Positions 25,936 through 44,517 of a DNA stretch of 64,000 nucleotides are shown here, piece after piece. Position 1 is the stretch's first letter, and every line of letters starts with the position of its first letter. This DNA is from Megamerina dolium (Eukaryota > Arthropoda > Insecta > Diptera > Megamerinidae): contig OY978526.1 of NCBI GenBank assembly GCA_963854835.1, positions 45,888,640 to 45,952,639 on the forward strand, in the 5' to 3' direction. The notes beneath the pieces are model-generated. The model ran no database searches. It was not told where the DNA came from and worked only from the letters and a program-made list of their open reading frames with translations. The translations under genes and the position numbers were made by a program.

Positions 25936-26264
25936 ATCAATTTTCAAAAATAAAAAAACAAATATGGCCTCAATAAGATGTCTAAAATCCGATCATCCCT
26001 ATTTAGAAACACTATATATACAAGGTTTTCCATTAGGAATTTGACAACTTCATCACAACAACATCACGAACCACGAACCAATCAATGAAGAAGCAAAACA
26101 ACTTCGTCAACAAATAAAATGTGCGTTATTGGTCATCCACTATAACCACACAAAATAAATGTAGTTTTATGCCAGCGGTGATATAGGGCCGTTTCTTATT
26201 TTGTTGTTGATAAAAATGACCGTCACGTTATAGAAACATGATACGTTATTTCTTTAATCAAGTG

Positions 26265-26415
26265 CCTACGGCAAGAAACCGGTGTCATTAGAGGAGCTAA
26301 GAGCCAACACTGAATGAGAGATAACGACTATTTCCCTTGAGATGTAAGGCTGAGTCGTCGAAAATTCGGTTCAATGAATCGAGCCCTGTAGACGTGCCGG
26401 TGAGAACGTATGTTA
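26265..26415 (+). pseudogene. Mariner-like transposase C-terminal relic
   Basis: Plus strand reading from 26270 gives KKPVSLEELRANTE, stop, EITTISLEM, two stops, VVENSVQ, stop, IEPCRRAGENVC. This follows the C-terminal layout of the same family (KP.SLEELKANI..EI..I..EM...VVENWV.RI..C.RARGGH). Four stops are present. The segment 25941-26264 between the relics has no recognisable content. Confidence 0.6.
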
Positions 26416-26539
26416 GAAGTCGAATTATATACAGAAATGTTTTGATTGTACTTAAACCAAATAATAAAATTTTCAAAATATCTCAACTGGTTCAATTTTG
26501 TTAAAGTTGACAAATCCTTAATGGAAATCACGTCGAAAT

Positions 26540-26650
26540 TTAATTCAAAGAATGGAATGGTGGGTCTATCGCACCCACCTTACTCATCAGATATTACTCC
26601 ATACGACTATTATTTATTCAATATTATATTTTTATTGAATAGATCTAAGG
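26540..26650 (+). pseudogene. Mariner transposase fragment ending at (TA)n
   Basis: The peptide [19 protein letters not shown] matches the third catalytic block of mariner transposases (HPPYSPDLAPSDYYLF), with the catalytic Asp kept. The match stops where the (TA)n tract at 26653 begins. Too short to place in a subfamily. Confidence 0.7.
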
Positions 26651-27840
<1,190 letters not shown>

Positions 27841-28182
27841 TAGGGTGGATCAAATAGTTCTCGAGCTTTTTTAATACCTTGCATATAGTAATAGTAAAGT
27901 AAAGATCTCCAAAGTCTCCAGATGTTGTGATAATTTGGAATTAATAATTCGTGTGTTCGATCAATTTATAGTCCAGATCGTACGTTTTAATCTCCGGGAT
28001 TATTTAGGCACTGCTACCTAATTCGCTGTTAATGTGACCATGTAAGTTATTTTATAAAAGTAGAAACCCTCTTACAGAATATTATGAAACTTTTTTTCCA
28101 TGGTTGTAAACATCGAAACAACATTTTCATCATAAGCCCTAATTTTTACATCGGGATCAAAAAGTTCTGATTCACCCTCGTA
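27841..28182. mobile_element. Short inverted-repeat element, mariner-like MITE
   Basis: The left end TAGGGTGGATCAAATAGTTC and the reverse complement of the right end, TACGAGGGTGAATCAGAACT, share AGGGTG-ATCA and are each bordered by TA. The 342-bp interior has no ORF. Mariner elements insert at TA and often have GGGTG-type ends, so this is probably a deleted non-autonomous relative. The ends are imperfect. Confidence 0.5.
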
Positions 28183-29319
28183 CTTTTGGTTACCATTACC
28201 AGTTACTGTTCTACTACTACCATTATGAATACAACGACTGATATTTGTTTACGAGAGTATCGTTCTGCTTTCAATATAATAACAATTGCACTAAACCGGA
28301 ACCCGAAATAACAACTTCCGTTCTTTCAATCTACCTCAATATACGCTTAGTGTATGTGCAGGTTCAAAGTAAAAAGGGACAAAAGTTTCAAATTTCATTT
28401 TGTTTTGTGTATATGTATATTTACAAAAGCATATGCGTTTGCGGCGAGTGAAAGTATGTTGCTATTGTAGCTGAGCTGCTTTGTGGTTGTTGCTGTTGCT
28501 GTAGTTTTGCTACTTTTCACCTGCTCTGCCACCCTTTCGCCCATTCAAGCTAACTTCCCCTTGTTTTATCAATACGCCCTGATAGTTAGCTTTTGTACCT
28601 ACTATTTTATAATGCCGTATCGTGCTAGATGACTAAGGAATACCACAATATATGAGCGTGCTCGTAACGCGTTTATTGAGCAGGTGAGGTTTTACTAAAA
28701 TGTCACAGAATCATTAAATCTATCGTTGTTGGGTATGTGCGTGTATGAATGTTGTTGGTGACATATTCGAAATGTTATAGAACTTAATTTGAATGCCAAC
28801 ATATGCATAGCACCTATACACACGTACACGTACATATGAAAGTCGTCTCATACTCATATTTTGTACTTTTTCTCCAGCTACTCTCCATTCTCATATTTAG
28901 CACTTTTTGGCTGCTTGATTGTTGTTGCTTGTGCATTAATATTTCAAAAGTCGAAAAATCATTTGGCCCTTGGCGTGTCGAATAAACACAGTCCACCGTA
29001 TGTATGCATGTGTGCCATGTGTGTAACATGTACTATGCTAATCCGCGAGTGCGATATCGTTATATGTTGCTATTGCTATATTATATTTGGCGCTTATTTG
29101 TTTTGATATTGTTGGTGTTGTTCACTCGTTCGTTCACTCGATTTTATTACGTTTTATCCGTAACATGGAAACCACACAAATAATAATTTATGAATTTTGT
29201 GCGAATTTAAATGAATGTGTGTATGTGTGTGTTCAATATGTTGTCGTTACTACAAATACATGTACGTTTTGTATAAGTATACGTCAGTGAATAATGAAAA
29301 TTCTACACAAAAGTACAAC
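28183..29319. other. Non-coding stretch
   Basis: AT-rich DNA with GTTGTTGCTGTTGCTG patches (28480-28500). Only short frames without motifs. Confidence 0.4.
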
Positions 29320-29349
29320 ATATATATATATATATACATATATATATAC

Positions 29350-29413
<64 letters not shown>
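29320..29413. repeat. (TA)n microsatellite
   Basis: About 94 bp of TA repeat with TACATA interruptions. It ends 38 bp before the ATG of a mariner pseudogene. Confidence 0.95.
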
Positions 29414-29418
<5 letters not shown>

Positions 29419-29451
29419 CTTGACTCAGTATTGTTGGAGCACGCGTCAAAG

Positions 29452-30198
29452 ATGGACACCAGTAAAGAGAAAATACGCCATATTTTACAGTTGTTCTTCG
29501 ATAAAGGCGAAACTGCAAGCCAGACGGCTGAAAATGTGAATAATGTTTATGGACCTGATACTGTAACAGCCAATAACGTGCAGTTTTGATGTCAAAGATA
29601 CACCATGCTCTGGAAGGCCAATTGTCGAAAATATCGATAAAATAATGGAAATCGTCGAGTCTGACAGTAATGTAAGCAATGTTTCTATTGCCCAGAAGCT
29701 AAACATTGCACAAAAAACCATTTGGAACCATTTAAATAAGGCTGGATACAAAAAGAAGTTCAATGTAATGTCAAGCGAAACGGTCGTGGTCGAATAGCGG
29801 TGAGCCTGCGCAAACGGTGGCCAAGCCAGGATTGAGGGTCAGGAAGGTTATGCCATGTGTTTGGTGGTATTGACAGGGAATCATCTACTATGAGCTGCTC
29901 CCCTACGGCCAAAGTCTTAATTCGGACCTGTACTCTCAACAATTTTACCGTCTGAAGGAAGCAATCTCCCAGAAGCGGACAGTTTTGGCCAATAGCAGAA
30001 TAATTGTGTTCCAAACCTACCAATTCCAGTCTATGGCGAATGATTTTGCTGGTGAAAATTCGCCTCAAGAGAAGCTTGTGAAAATCGACTGTCCCAGTTT
30101 TTTGCCAATAGGGACGAGGGTTTCTATGAGAGTAGCATTTTGAAATTACCTTCAAAATGGCAAGAAGTTATCGATCAAAACGGTGCATATTTGACCTA
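29452..30198 (+). pseudogene. Mariner transposase pseudogene
   Basis: It starts at ATG 29452 with the mariner helix-turn-helix (KEKIRHILQLFFDKGETASQ, then NVYGPDTVTAN). After a frameshift at about 29585 it continues VKDTPCSGRPIVENI, VSIAQKLNIAQKTIWNHLNK, the second helix-turn-helix. A deletion of the first catalytic region follows. From about 29800 come KPGLRVRKVMPCVWW, GIIYYELLPYGQSLNSDLYS and, at the C-terminus, DEGFYESSILKLPSKWQEVI then DQNGAYLT with stop TAA at 30196, the canonical mariner ending. The block with HQDNARPHT and PPYSPDLAPSD is missing or scrambled. Beyond the stop, TTACTTTTTACTAGACCTTA near 30255-30275 may be the right terminal repeat. Confidence 0.85.
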
Positions 30199-30279
30199 AA
30201 TCGGATCATTCTAACTATGCTAAATAAAACCTTCCATTTAATGCAAAAATAATGGATTACTTTTTACTAGACCTTATAT

Positions 30280-32720
30280 AAAGTATTAGATCGGTTCTTC
30301 AAAATCAAATTGTTTTAAATTGAAGGTTCCTTGTACGGTAAGTTTCTTTTGGCCTTACATGTACTATGACTTTTAGCATGCATTTTTTCTTAACGATTAG
30401 TATCTTCAAAACTAATACACTTGCAAAAAATGAAATCACCGATTCGAATATAGCATCCAAAATTTATGTTAATAGAAATTATGAAATATATAGAAAGATA
30501 TTTCCATGCCAGTATGCAAGAAATTTCCCCACGTACTCCATATTACTTTGATTATAACATGGTGCTTATTTAGATTAAAATACAACTATTCATATCTGTG
30601 ACTCAAAAATGACTAGAAGCAATTTTACTTCTTTTTACATACAATCTAGGCACTAGCTAATGTATTGATTTGTAGTATATAAGCAAGCAAATACATAATT
30701 GAATGATGCTAATTTCATATATATTTCAAATATATTTTTGCAATTTAATTTAATATTTTAGCATATAACTTTTCTTGTTATTTATTTCACTTTTTTATTT
30801 ATACTTTACACATACCTGTATGGTGTATATGTGTGTAAAATATTTATACGAAGCCATACGACCAAATGTTAAATGTCATTATTGTTTTTTTAAGTTTACT
30901 TTTTGTTTACCATTTTTTGTGCATTTACGAGTGTATATGTTTGTCAATTTTTTCCGTTTCATCAAAATAATTTGTTTGTTTGAGGTGGTTTCATATACAT
31001 TCAATTGTATATTTTGAGTCAAAAATAAAATTTTGCTATGAAAAATATTTATTCAATAAAAATAATAGTAATAATAATAATAATAATAATATTAATAATA
31101 ATACCAAAATAATAAATCTAATCAAAATTCATATATGTATTGAGGTACTTATTTATCATTTTCATTTCATTTATTTGATCAAGCACGCAAATATTCATTT
31201 ATACAGGAATAAGTTTTAGATGGCCTAATTTTGCACTAAATTAAACTTTCCCAAAAGTCAACCAGTCAACGAGCTGACCAACACATGCATAGTTAGTAAC
31301 ACGCTTCGCCATCATCAACTAAGTACGAGCACTAAATGAATAAGTTTATAAGAAGTTCGAACTAAACCCCCTTCTCTGTCCATCTCTCTCTCTCTCTCTC
31401 TCTGTTAAACATGTTAGTTTTATTGTAGGTATACCTCTTCTTCGTCGTGACTTAATGTAAATCTAAGCAAGTGTAATTTTATCGTAGAGTGAAGGAAACT
31501 TTCCTTGTCGGTTAGTTTTACCACGATTAGAACGATGTACGACTATCCAAGGCACCCAGCTGCCAACTAAGTACTAACCACCATTATACCAATTAAACAG
31601 CGTTAAAAATATACTACTATGTGCATAATTAGTCCATACATGCATACTTTCATCTGGCTTCTATACTAGCATTACATATGTTGCCTTACGACCTTCATAC
31701 TAGTAACTATGAACATACTTAAAAAAATAATATGAAATAATTTTGTTAACGGAATTTTTGACTACGTCTTATAAAAGTATGGATGCATTATATTGATTGC
31801 ATAAATGGAAGTTAACTTTCATAAAATAGTATAATTAAATTTTCAAACATTATCATAACCGTAGACCATGCTCTGCTCTGCAAGTAGCGTAATATGAATT
31901 TTGAAGTAATAGTTAGTTACAAGTAATTGCATTGAAAGTTTCTGAGAGTAAGTGGCAGGTAGTGGGCGAAATGAGTTGAAAAATATGAAAATAAGTAGTA
32001 TAAATATATATGAAATTAATTGTATGCAAATGTACAAAGTAACAAGACGTTACTTGTAAATTTTCATAAATTATTATCACACCACACTTTTAACACGCTT
32101 AAACTTTGTTTAAGTAATAAGCATACAATTGAAGAAATGATGTGTGTTTGTGAAATCGTAAGCAATAATTTTGTGTTGAAAGTGTTACTCGAGTAAGTGA
32201 TCTGTGATTCTAATGTGGTTATATGCACTATAAAAATAACATAAAAATGAAACTATGCAAAAAAGCTGCATTAAAGTTAAAGCAAACTTCCGAACGAAAA
32301 AGTATGCCTTATGCTCTTAATGTTTTATCAATCGTTACTGTCACGTAAGGCAAACAAACTCAATTCGCACTACCAGAACATCAACTAAAACCAAACCAAA
32401 CCAATATGTATCTAACGACAAATATAAATATCAGCGGCTAACATTGACAGCGCCGGTTCTGGTTAATGTAAGACGTCAGTAACAGTCATACCGCTCCAAC
32501 CCCATATCAGTGGAAAATTTCAAAAATCGATCAATCTAAAAATCTAATCTAATTATAATCTAACCCTCATGTTGCCCAAAGACATCTCATGGTAGAAAGG
32601 ATGAGCTGGAGTGATATTATTACTGAATTAATTAAACAGCTATTGTAGAAAAGGTCAGAAAGTTAATTGTGGAGAAATAATTAAACTTATGTAATATTAA
32701 AAAAAATATATATAAGTATG
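30280..32720. other. Non-coding stretch
   Basis: AT-rich DNA with an (AAT)n run at 31062-31102 and (TC)n at 31383-31403. No supported gene or transposon fragment. Confidence 0.45.
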
Positions 32721-33053
32721 TGGCACTTAAAGACCCGAAGGGATCTTTGGCCGAGTTTCTCTTCCATTACTGTTGTGCGTGTTAAATTTTGGACAGTATT
32801 AGCAGGGACCTACTTATTTTAGCCGGTTCCGAACGGCACAACTCTTGCGACATCACTTTTCTGAGCTTTGTCACAGAGTTCTTTTGGAAGCTTTTCCATG
32901 ACATGTTGCTACTGCCGGAAGGATTGCCTATTGCTTGCCGAAGCATAACAAATTTTATATTTTCGATATAAAATTTGTTATGGTACAGCCGGAGATTGAA
33001 TCCGCTACCTATAGATCAGAATGCCAACACACTAACCACTGAGCTACGGCACC
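32721..33053 (-). mobile_element. tRNA-derived SINE, copy D (complete)
   Basis: Full-length copy on the minus strand with an intact A box (TAGCTCAGTGG) and a B-box region mutated to GATTCAATCTC. The body matches copies B and F. The 3' hairpin is changed to AGATCC-CTTC-GGGTCT but still pairs through a G-T wobble. The 3' tail is a short TATATATAAGTATG. The right end flanks ordinary DNA (CCGGCTATAATTT). No clear target-site duplication was found. Confidence 0.85.
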
Positions 33054-34119
33054 GGCTATAATTTACGATATATCAGTAAAATTCAATAGTTTGTTTTCGC
33101 GTCTCAAAAAGAATAAGATTTATGTCCACGACACTTCTCCTTTGTCTTAAATATATCTCAAGTTTGGAAACTAACCAAATAGCGTCTTTGTTTAATTCAG
33201 TAAATAATAGAATTGAAAGAACTATAAATTTGATACAATAACTTTGTTGCGCTGCATGTAGGGTAAGAAAATAGGAAAAGGTACTTTGACAGCAAAAAGC
33301 GAATGTCAAAATGAAAATATCCTTAATCAAATAATAAACTTATTGACAAAAAATTTTAATAAACTAATCTTCCTCTTTGTCAAAAAATCTCTTCCAATTC
33401 CTCACCGTGTGTGCCATGGTACCTGGCATTGACTGCCTTGGGCCAGTCAACTAACGAAAATTTCTGCAAACTTTTTGTAGGACAGTGTTACTTACATCCT
33501 CCCTTTCTTCATTCAATTTTCCCATACAACCTCTCTGCACATGGGCTGGATTACGGTGTGGTACGACCTGGCTCCCTAGCGTCTAGTCTGTGAAATTAGA
33601 GTCTTTGCGCCGATGGACCTCCCTTTCTTTGCAATCTTATGGATAGCAGTAGGAAAAATAATAATATAATCAGCAATTGGTAGTGGCAGCGAAAGTCCTA
33701 AGTCGAGTCGATAAGAAAGTGCTGCACTGCAAACAAGTAGTAAGTGAAGAAATTTTAAGGTACACCACCGACAACATGTGAAGCCGCTTGGCACGTGAAA
33801 CTAGTTGCATTCGCCGACCGATATACGGTAAATTCATTAAAACTTGTCATCAACATGTAATCAGAAGTCTGCAGGTCTAACTTTATCCTAATAATCCAGT
33901 AATAATTTCTACAACACGTCGCAGTGTTAAGGAATAATTTGTCGTAAAGAAAATAAGAGAGTGCGGCGATAAGTTTTTGTAAAAATACACGTTTTGTACA
34001 AATAAATGTTGTCGTTGTTGTTATGTTAAATATTTTTTTAAACTTTGTCAAAAATCGAAATTAGTAGGGCAGTTAGAAAAGTTGGTTTAGTCCAGCATTC
34101 TTGCAATTGTTCTGTTCAA
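33054..34119. other. Non-coding stretch
   Basis: No supported gene. The block 33390-33600 is less AT-rich than its surroundings but gives no uninterrupted frame with recognisable motifs on either strand. Confidence 0.4.
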
Positions 34120-34131
34120 AATAGTCCTTTG

Positions 34132-34572
34132 TTAAGCGATGACCTCTTCAATCAACCCAAATCTCTTGGGTTGATTGAAAAATATTGAATCTCGGCGAAC
34201 CATTTCTTTAATACTGGAGACACAGAAATAGTCGCAGGTGGTAAATCTAGATAACACCGATGCGTCGTCATTGCGGAAGATCACTTGTTTTCTTTCCCAA
34301 ACCCAGTCGTTTTTGCTCCAAATCAATTTAGAAAATATCGAACAGCTGCGAATAATATTCAAAGTAATTGGTATGAATTGCAGCGCATGCATCTTAAAAA
34401 TCTGCCGGCATGACCTTATTACCGACAGCCCCAACTCGGCCTTTTTTGGTGCACATTCTTGCGGAGTGATTGTTCCGTGGTCTCTGGTAGGTATGTCTTG
34501 ATGGACTTGTGTTTTATTCATGGTTATGAAACTGCTCAAGAACTTGTTCGGTTTGCAGTTGAAGGTAGACAA
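34132..34572 (-). pseudogene. Mariner transposase fragment, catalytic domain
   Basis: An open frame of 146 codons on the minus strand contains CKPNKFLSSFITMNKTQVHQ, ECAPKKAELGLS, KQVIFRNDDASV and KRFGLIEEVIA. These follow the vertumnana-type mariner order (PNEFLRRFVTMDETWVHHY...APKKAK..LS...KKVLFHQDNAPVH...LKRF..NEEVIA). Substitutions have changed the first catalytic Asp (MDET to MNKT) and scrambled the region before the third. It is a relic although no stop interrupts this stretch, and no terminal repeat was recognised. Confidence 0.65.
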
Positions 34573-39499
<4,927 letters not shown>

Positions 39500-40176
39500 T
39501 ACAAATTTTCAAGAGCTTATTTCATTCCGTTAACGAATTTAAGACACATGCATACACGCACAGATTCAAATATTTACATTTAAAACCATAGAACATAAAA
39601 GCAACACTCATGAAAATCCCTAAGCACTAAGCGTCGCCAGAGAAGACAGAATAAAACAGCAGAAGACAGTTGAAGACAGTTGAAGGCATACACAAACAAA
39701 TGTACTCCATAAACAGCAACTCTTCACTTTAAATTTGGAAAATCTAAACAAACACAAAATATATAAACACATTACAAGAGTTATCCCTTGGAAAGGAATC
39801 TTATTTGTGAAATGAAATGGTCTAAGTATAAAATCGTAACAGAAAATAGTAGAATGACCAAGAATTGATACAGCCGATTTAGAAATTCAGAAAGAATCGA
39901 TAAATGCAACGTTTGTCCTCCCGAATGAAACACCCAGTATAGAAGAAGGCACAACCCAAACAAATAGTCACTCATTTGAACATTTACGTTCGTTTTTCGC
40001 TTTCCTTCTTTTCTGTGACACTCCATATAGCCAGTGTTACTGGAGTTAACCTCCTCTTTCTTGCACTTCCAGAAATAAAAGAAGAGTAGTAACTACATTA
40101 TTAGTACGCTATATGTAAGTGCTTATGTATAAATAAGTATGTGACTGTAACGAATTTCAATTCTTCCTTTAAGTAA

Positions 40177-40392
40177 GATCCCACTCTGCAAACACATTGC
40201 CATCGAACAACATGTTGTTGATATACACGAAACACTTCCGCAGGCGAAAAGCTTTCCGCTTCCGGTTGAAAAAGTCAAGTTGTGTGCGCCCTTTCAATGC
40301 AACATTGCAGATATTAAACTCAATGCGCTCAGCATATGAGCTCACAAAAATAAACAACAGGGGGTAGAAGTTGGTGAGGAAGGCATAAAATT
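40177..40392 (-). CDS. Isolated coding-like block, unidentified membrane-type peptide
   Basis: The minus strand frame from about 40392 to the TAA near 40169 has codon choice unlike its AT-rich surroundings, with many C- or G-ending codons (TTC CTC ACC AAC TTC TAC CCC CTG; CGG AAG CGG). The peptide has a hydrophobic segment (FYPLLFIFVSS), then SYAERIEFNICN and a basic stretch (FFNRKRKAFRLRKC). A possible splice acceptor is TGTCTCAAG just before CAATTTTATGCC. No good donor was found at the other end. It may be a host exon or a decayed gene copy; I do not recognise the family. Confidence 0.35.
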
Positions 40393-40936
40393 GCTTGAGA
40401 CATAACAAAGTGCAGAGAGTTTGGCAGCGTGACGATATTCTTATACACAATGTTGATGATGTAATGTTTGAACAGTGTTGTCATTTGTACTGCTACACTA
40501 TAGTGCTTTTGGCACTGTGCTCAATGCTTGCGTACTACTATTTTTTAAATGGCGAAATTTTATATATCAATTTCTTGTTTCTGAACATATTGTTTTTCAA
40601 AGTAAAAAACTTGAAATTGTGTTTGTGTCGTGTTTTAAAAATTTAGAACTCGCAATGGGCTTAATATTGATAACAGTAATGCTTTAATCGTTTGTAAAGA
40701 GTTATCAAATTGAAAAACAGCATAAATAAATGTGTATGTCACTACTATGTGTGTATGTGTGAGTAAATTACTACTACTTTTCCCAAAGCAAAAACTACTA
40801 TTTCATGGTATTCGTACTAATCGAAGATTTTGCAAAATGACAACACTGCATATGAAATTCTCTTTGTTGGACGCAACCAGCAAAAGAAGAATAAATTCAT
40901 TTATTCGTTTTTAATTTAATTTTTTTTTCACACATT

Positions 40937-41032
40937 TCATCTTCTTCTCTGCACTTCAACATCGTCGGAGGCGGCATTAGTGTCGTCGTCGTCGTTGTTG
41001 TTGTCGTCACCTCCTCCTGTCAGAAACTTCAT
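40937..41032 (-). CDS. Small Asp/Asn-rich open frame
   Basis: A 31-codon frame on the minus strand starts MKFLTGGGDDNNNDDDDTN and ends RRR before TGA. The acidic run comes from a GTC/GTT triplet repeat (40980-41010), so it may be accidental. A possible splice donor AGGAG-GTGACG lies inside. Listed because it sits 5' of the coding-like block at 40177-40392 on the same strand. Confidence 0.15.
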   Translation of the reverse strand: MKFLTGGGDDNNNDDDDTNAASDDVEVQRRR

Positions 41033-41917
41033 TTAGATCGTAATGGTATGATATTCTACAGCGACATTATTTCGCTTTTGAAATGTGGCGCGTTAATGTA
41101 CGATATACTCGTATTATATGTAGGTGAATGAAAAAAGAGCACATGTGTTGAGGGGATACAGGTGAAGACATTTTGTAAAAAAGTGACATTAAATCGATTT
41201 ATGAGTTGTTTTTTTTTTTTTGTCTACATTTCACTTTTATATTTTAATGCGACATTATTGAGAAATTGAAAAAAAAAACAAATAAAGAACAAACTTGGAA
41301 TTGGATTAACTTTTCTTTGTATTGAAATTCGTTTTATTTTTAAGAACTAATATAATAAGGTAAACATACACATAGTGTATATATGAAAGCATACCAAAAT
41401 GAGTGCAAGTAATTGGTGGACATTATTTGCTATATGGTAAATAAGCTTGTAAAATACCTTTGTGAAGAAGCTTCTAAGAGAGTTGCGCCATTCTTTATTC
41501 TTCCTTCTCGCCCAAACTCATCACTAATGAAAAACTTGAAAAATAACCTCCACCAAAAATATACAAAAAAAGTACTGGGAAGTACTTTTGGCATACTTGT
41601 ATTGTATTAATACAGATTACATAGTATATTTATACTAAAATGAAGATTTTGAAGCAAGCGAAACTTTGCGTAAGTTCTTTGTAATTAAGAACAGTGAGAG
41701 ACATAGAGAGAGAGAGAGAGATTATTAAGGATCATCATCGTAAGTAATCATTCCTTTCACCGGTATCGCAATAATTTTATACAGAAAATGTATACGGCAG
41801 CAATAAACTGCAGTAGAAAATAAATGTATAAGTAGTAAGGAAAATCAAAGCAAAAGTTAGAACTTAGCACAGTATTGTATTCATTGTGTTTGCTGTACGA
41901 ATATGTTTGTATATTCC

Positions 41918-41919
<2 letters not shown>

Positions 41920-42001
<82 letters not shown>
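41920..42001. repeat. (TA)n microsatellite
   Basis: About 82 bp of pure TA, some 270 bp left of a mariner relic. Confidence 0.95.
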
Positions 42002-42006
<5 letters not shown>

Positions 42007-42269
42007 CTATGTGTTTTCATGGAATACAAACTCTCTGAAGATGGATTCAAACAATCTGAAACGCGTATAATAATATTAAATTTATTGTTTTTTATTTAAT
42101 TTTAAAAATAACAACGACCTTAAAGGCCCACAATGGTGAACACAAAACTAGTTTTGTTGATTTAATAATTGGTAGAGCTTTTGTTATTCGTTTTGCTAAA
42201 ATTTCAAATTTATGCTTGCAAATCCTCTATCATTAATCTGTAATATAAATAATACCATTATATGTTTAA

Positions 42270-42470
42270 TTTGAAGTCATCAAGCCTATAGAATATGAGA
42301 TCCTGGATAGGTTTTGCTGTATGTGGCCGAGCATTTTTATGCAGTAATATCACTTTCAAACTACCTTGGCTACTAAATGGTATATTATCCTCCAGAACAT
42401 CACTTAAGTTGATCATTAGAGTCTGATGCTGCTGAATATTCGATTAATCCGGTGTTAATAGTTACCATGA
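42270..42470 (-). pseudogene. Mariner/Tc1-like transposase fragment
   Basis: Minus strand translation through 42360-42285 gives SLKVILLHKNARPHTAKPIQ, the second catalytic block of mariner-type transposases (VILLHDNARPHTAK), with the catalytic Asp changed to Lys. Upstream coding is degraded. No terminal repeats were found. Confidence 0.75.
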
Positions 42471-42479
42471 AGCCCTGAA

Positions 42480-44184
42480 TGCCCTAAAGAAATAAAAAAA
42501 AAAACATTTTCTACGTATATCGAAATACTAACGCCATTTAATTTAAAATTTCCCCTAAAATGTAATTTAAAAGTGTAATAAAAAAAAATTATTTTTACTT
42601 GACAATTGTCGTTCATTTATTATTATTTATTCGGCATTTAGGTTAATAAAATATTTTGTTGATGAGAAAATATCATCGCTTTGTATTCAATCGATAGTGT
42701 TACACAGTGGAAAGCAATTTCCAAAAAGTACAAGCATTGTTATAAAAAGAAAAATTTGCATCGCTTTACAAAAATTTGCTTGAATTGGTTAAGGCGGGAA
42801 AACTCATATATAGATATCTATAGATATCCAATTCGGTAGCAAACCAAAACTTTCAACCAAATAAAACCAAATATAAAAAGTATATAAGAAACGAATATAC
42901 TGTGGTCCACGAAAAAACCACAAAATAGAATGGGGCTTAAAGCATAATTTATTTTGTGCCCAAACGTGCATCACACTACCTTTCTACTTGCCGCTCTTGC
43001 TCACACTTTCTCTTTTTTTTCTGCAAAAGCCCTTCAGTTTTCTGCTTCGCCACAAAAAAGGTAAATAACCACAGCGTCAACTGTTACTGACTGCTTGATG
43101 ATGCTTTTCCTTTCGTATTTCCTATTAATTTACTTGACATATACGAGTACATATGGTCTATGCGGCAAGCAAATAACGAGAAATACAGGTGAACATTTCA
43201 TATCATCTTTTAATATGCTACAAGTAAGCATATCTTAGAGTTGTCAAATAAATAAGAGAAAAAAACAAACATTTATAAAGTAATAAAACTCATGTGAAAA
43301 TGAAATACTCTGTATACATTTGTAATCATAAATTTCTGTCACAACAAGCGACAATTTACCGTCCGTTCATGTACATACATATACATACGTTCGAGGGCAG
43401 ATCGGAAAATTGTGATAGCAACACCTATAATGCAGTAGTAGAAATAAAATTTAGTATTTCATCTTTCTTAAGAATATACTCAAAATGTCAATTACATATG
43501 GCAATTCATCTTTACAAGCTATTTCATTTTTTTTTTCAGTGCCTTTGTTCCACGTGAAGACAGCCAAAGATCATATCAACTTCATGTGATTTTACATAAT
43601 TGTCGATCAATAGAAATGGACATGGCTAAACTCAAATTTCACTTACAAACACACACATTCAAATGCAACAAGAGAAAAGCAAAAAGAGTGATGTGAGCGC
43701 TTTACTTCCGTATCAAAACGGGTTAAGGCTCAAAGATCAACCAAGAAGTTTGTTTCGTCAGTTTTTGCAGCTTATTTGAAAAATGAAATTACATAAACTT
43801 TCTAAACTTTCCGAACAGCAGCAAAATGAAATTAGGTTTAAAAAGATACAATTTTACACCAACAGCATTATTCCTAAATAAACACTTACGCTGTCACGAC
43901 GTTTAAATGAATCTCATGCTCATTTCTACTTATATTAGGTATAATATACGTAGCACTTGCTTGGTTTTCTTGCACCATAAGGTTATCAAAAAAATGTATA
44001 TAATGTTCGTTTTGATTTGTTTGTCATCCAAAAACAAACAAACCAGAAATATACGAAGCAACGGTAATAGGGAGTTATGCTACTATGCGCCTAAAAATAT
44101 GCTTTTAATTTTTTATGCATAATAAATTTATGCTCAAGTGAAGAAATCACATTTTGTAAGGTAGAACGTTCGTATATGTATATG
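42480..44184. other. Non-coding stretch
   Basis: AT-rich DNA without supported genes, transposon motifs or RNA genes. Confidence 0.4.
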
Positions 44185-44517
44185 TACATTAAGGTGGCCA
44201 AAAATGTACAAGAGTTCCCTTAGGAGATTCAGACTAAGCATGTTCGGTAAAAATATGGGGGAGGTAAAAGTAATGCAGATCGCAGTTACATATCACCGTC
44301 CTGAAGTCGGATTTGGGCAATGATAGAGATATTTGTCAATATGATGGTCGTTGCCCTAAGGGATGAAGATTGGCCAAACGTATGTTTTGGGGGAAATATT
44401 ATAATGAGGGAGTACTGTGATCCTATTTTATAAACATGTCAATTATGTCAAATCGAATAATTTTAGTATATGAGTGCTAGGAGAAAAACTTTTGCGAAAT
44501 AGGACCACCTTGATGTA
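44185..44517. mobile_element. Short inverted-repeat element (MITE)
   Basis: The left end TACATTAAGGTGGCC and the reverse complement of the right end TACATCAAGGTGGTC agree at 13 of 15 positions, giving a 333-bp element without an ORF. The terminal TA on each side could be the target duplication of a mariner/Tc1-type insertion. Confidence 0.6.
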
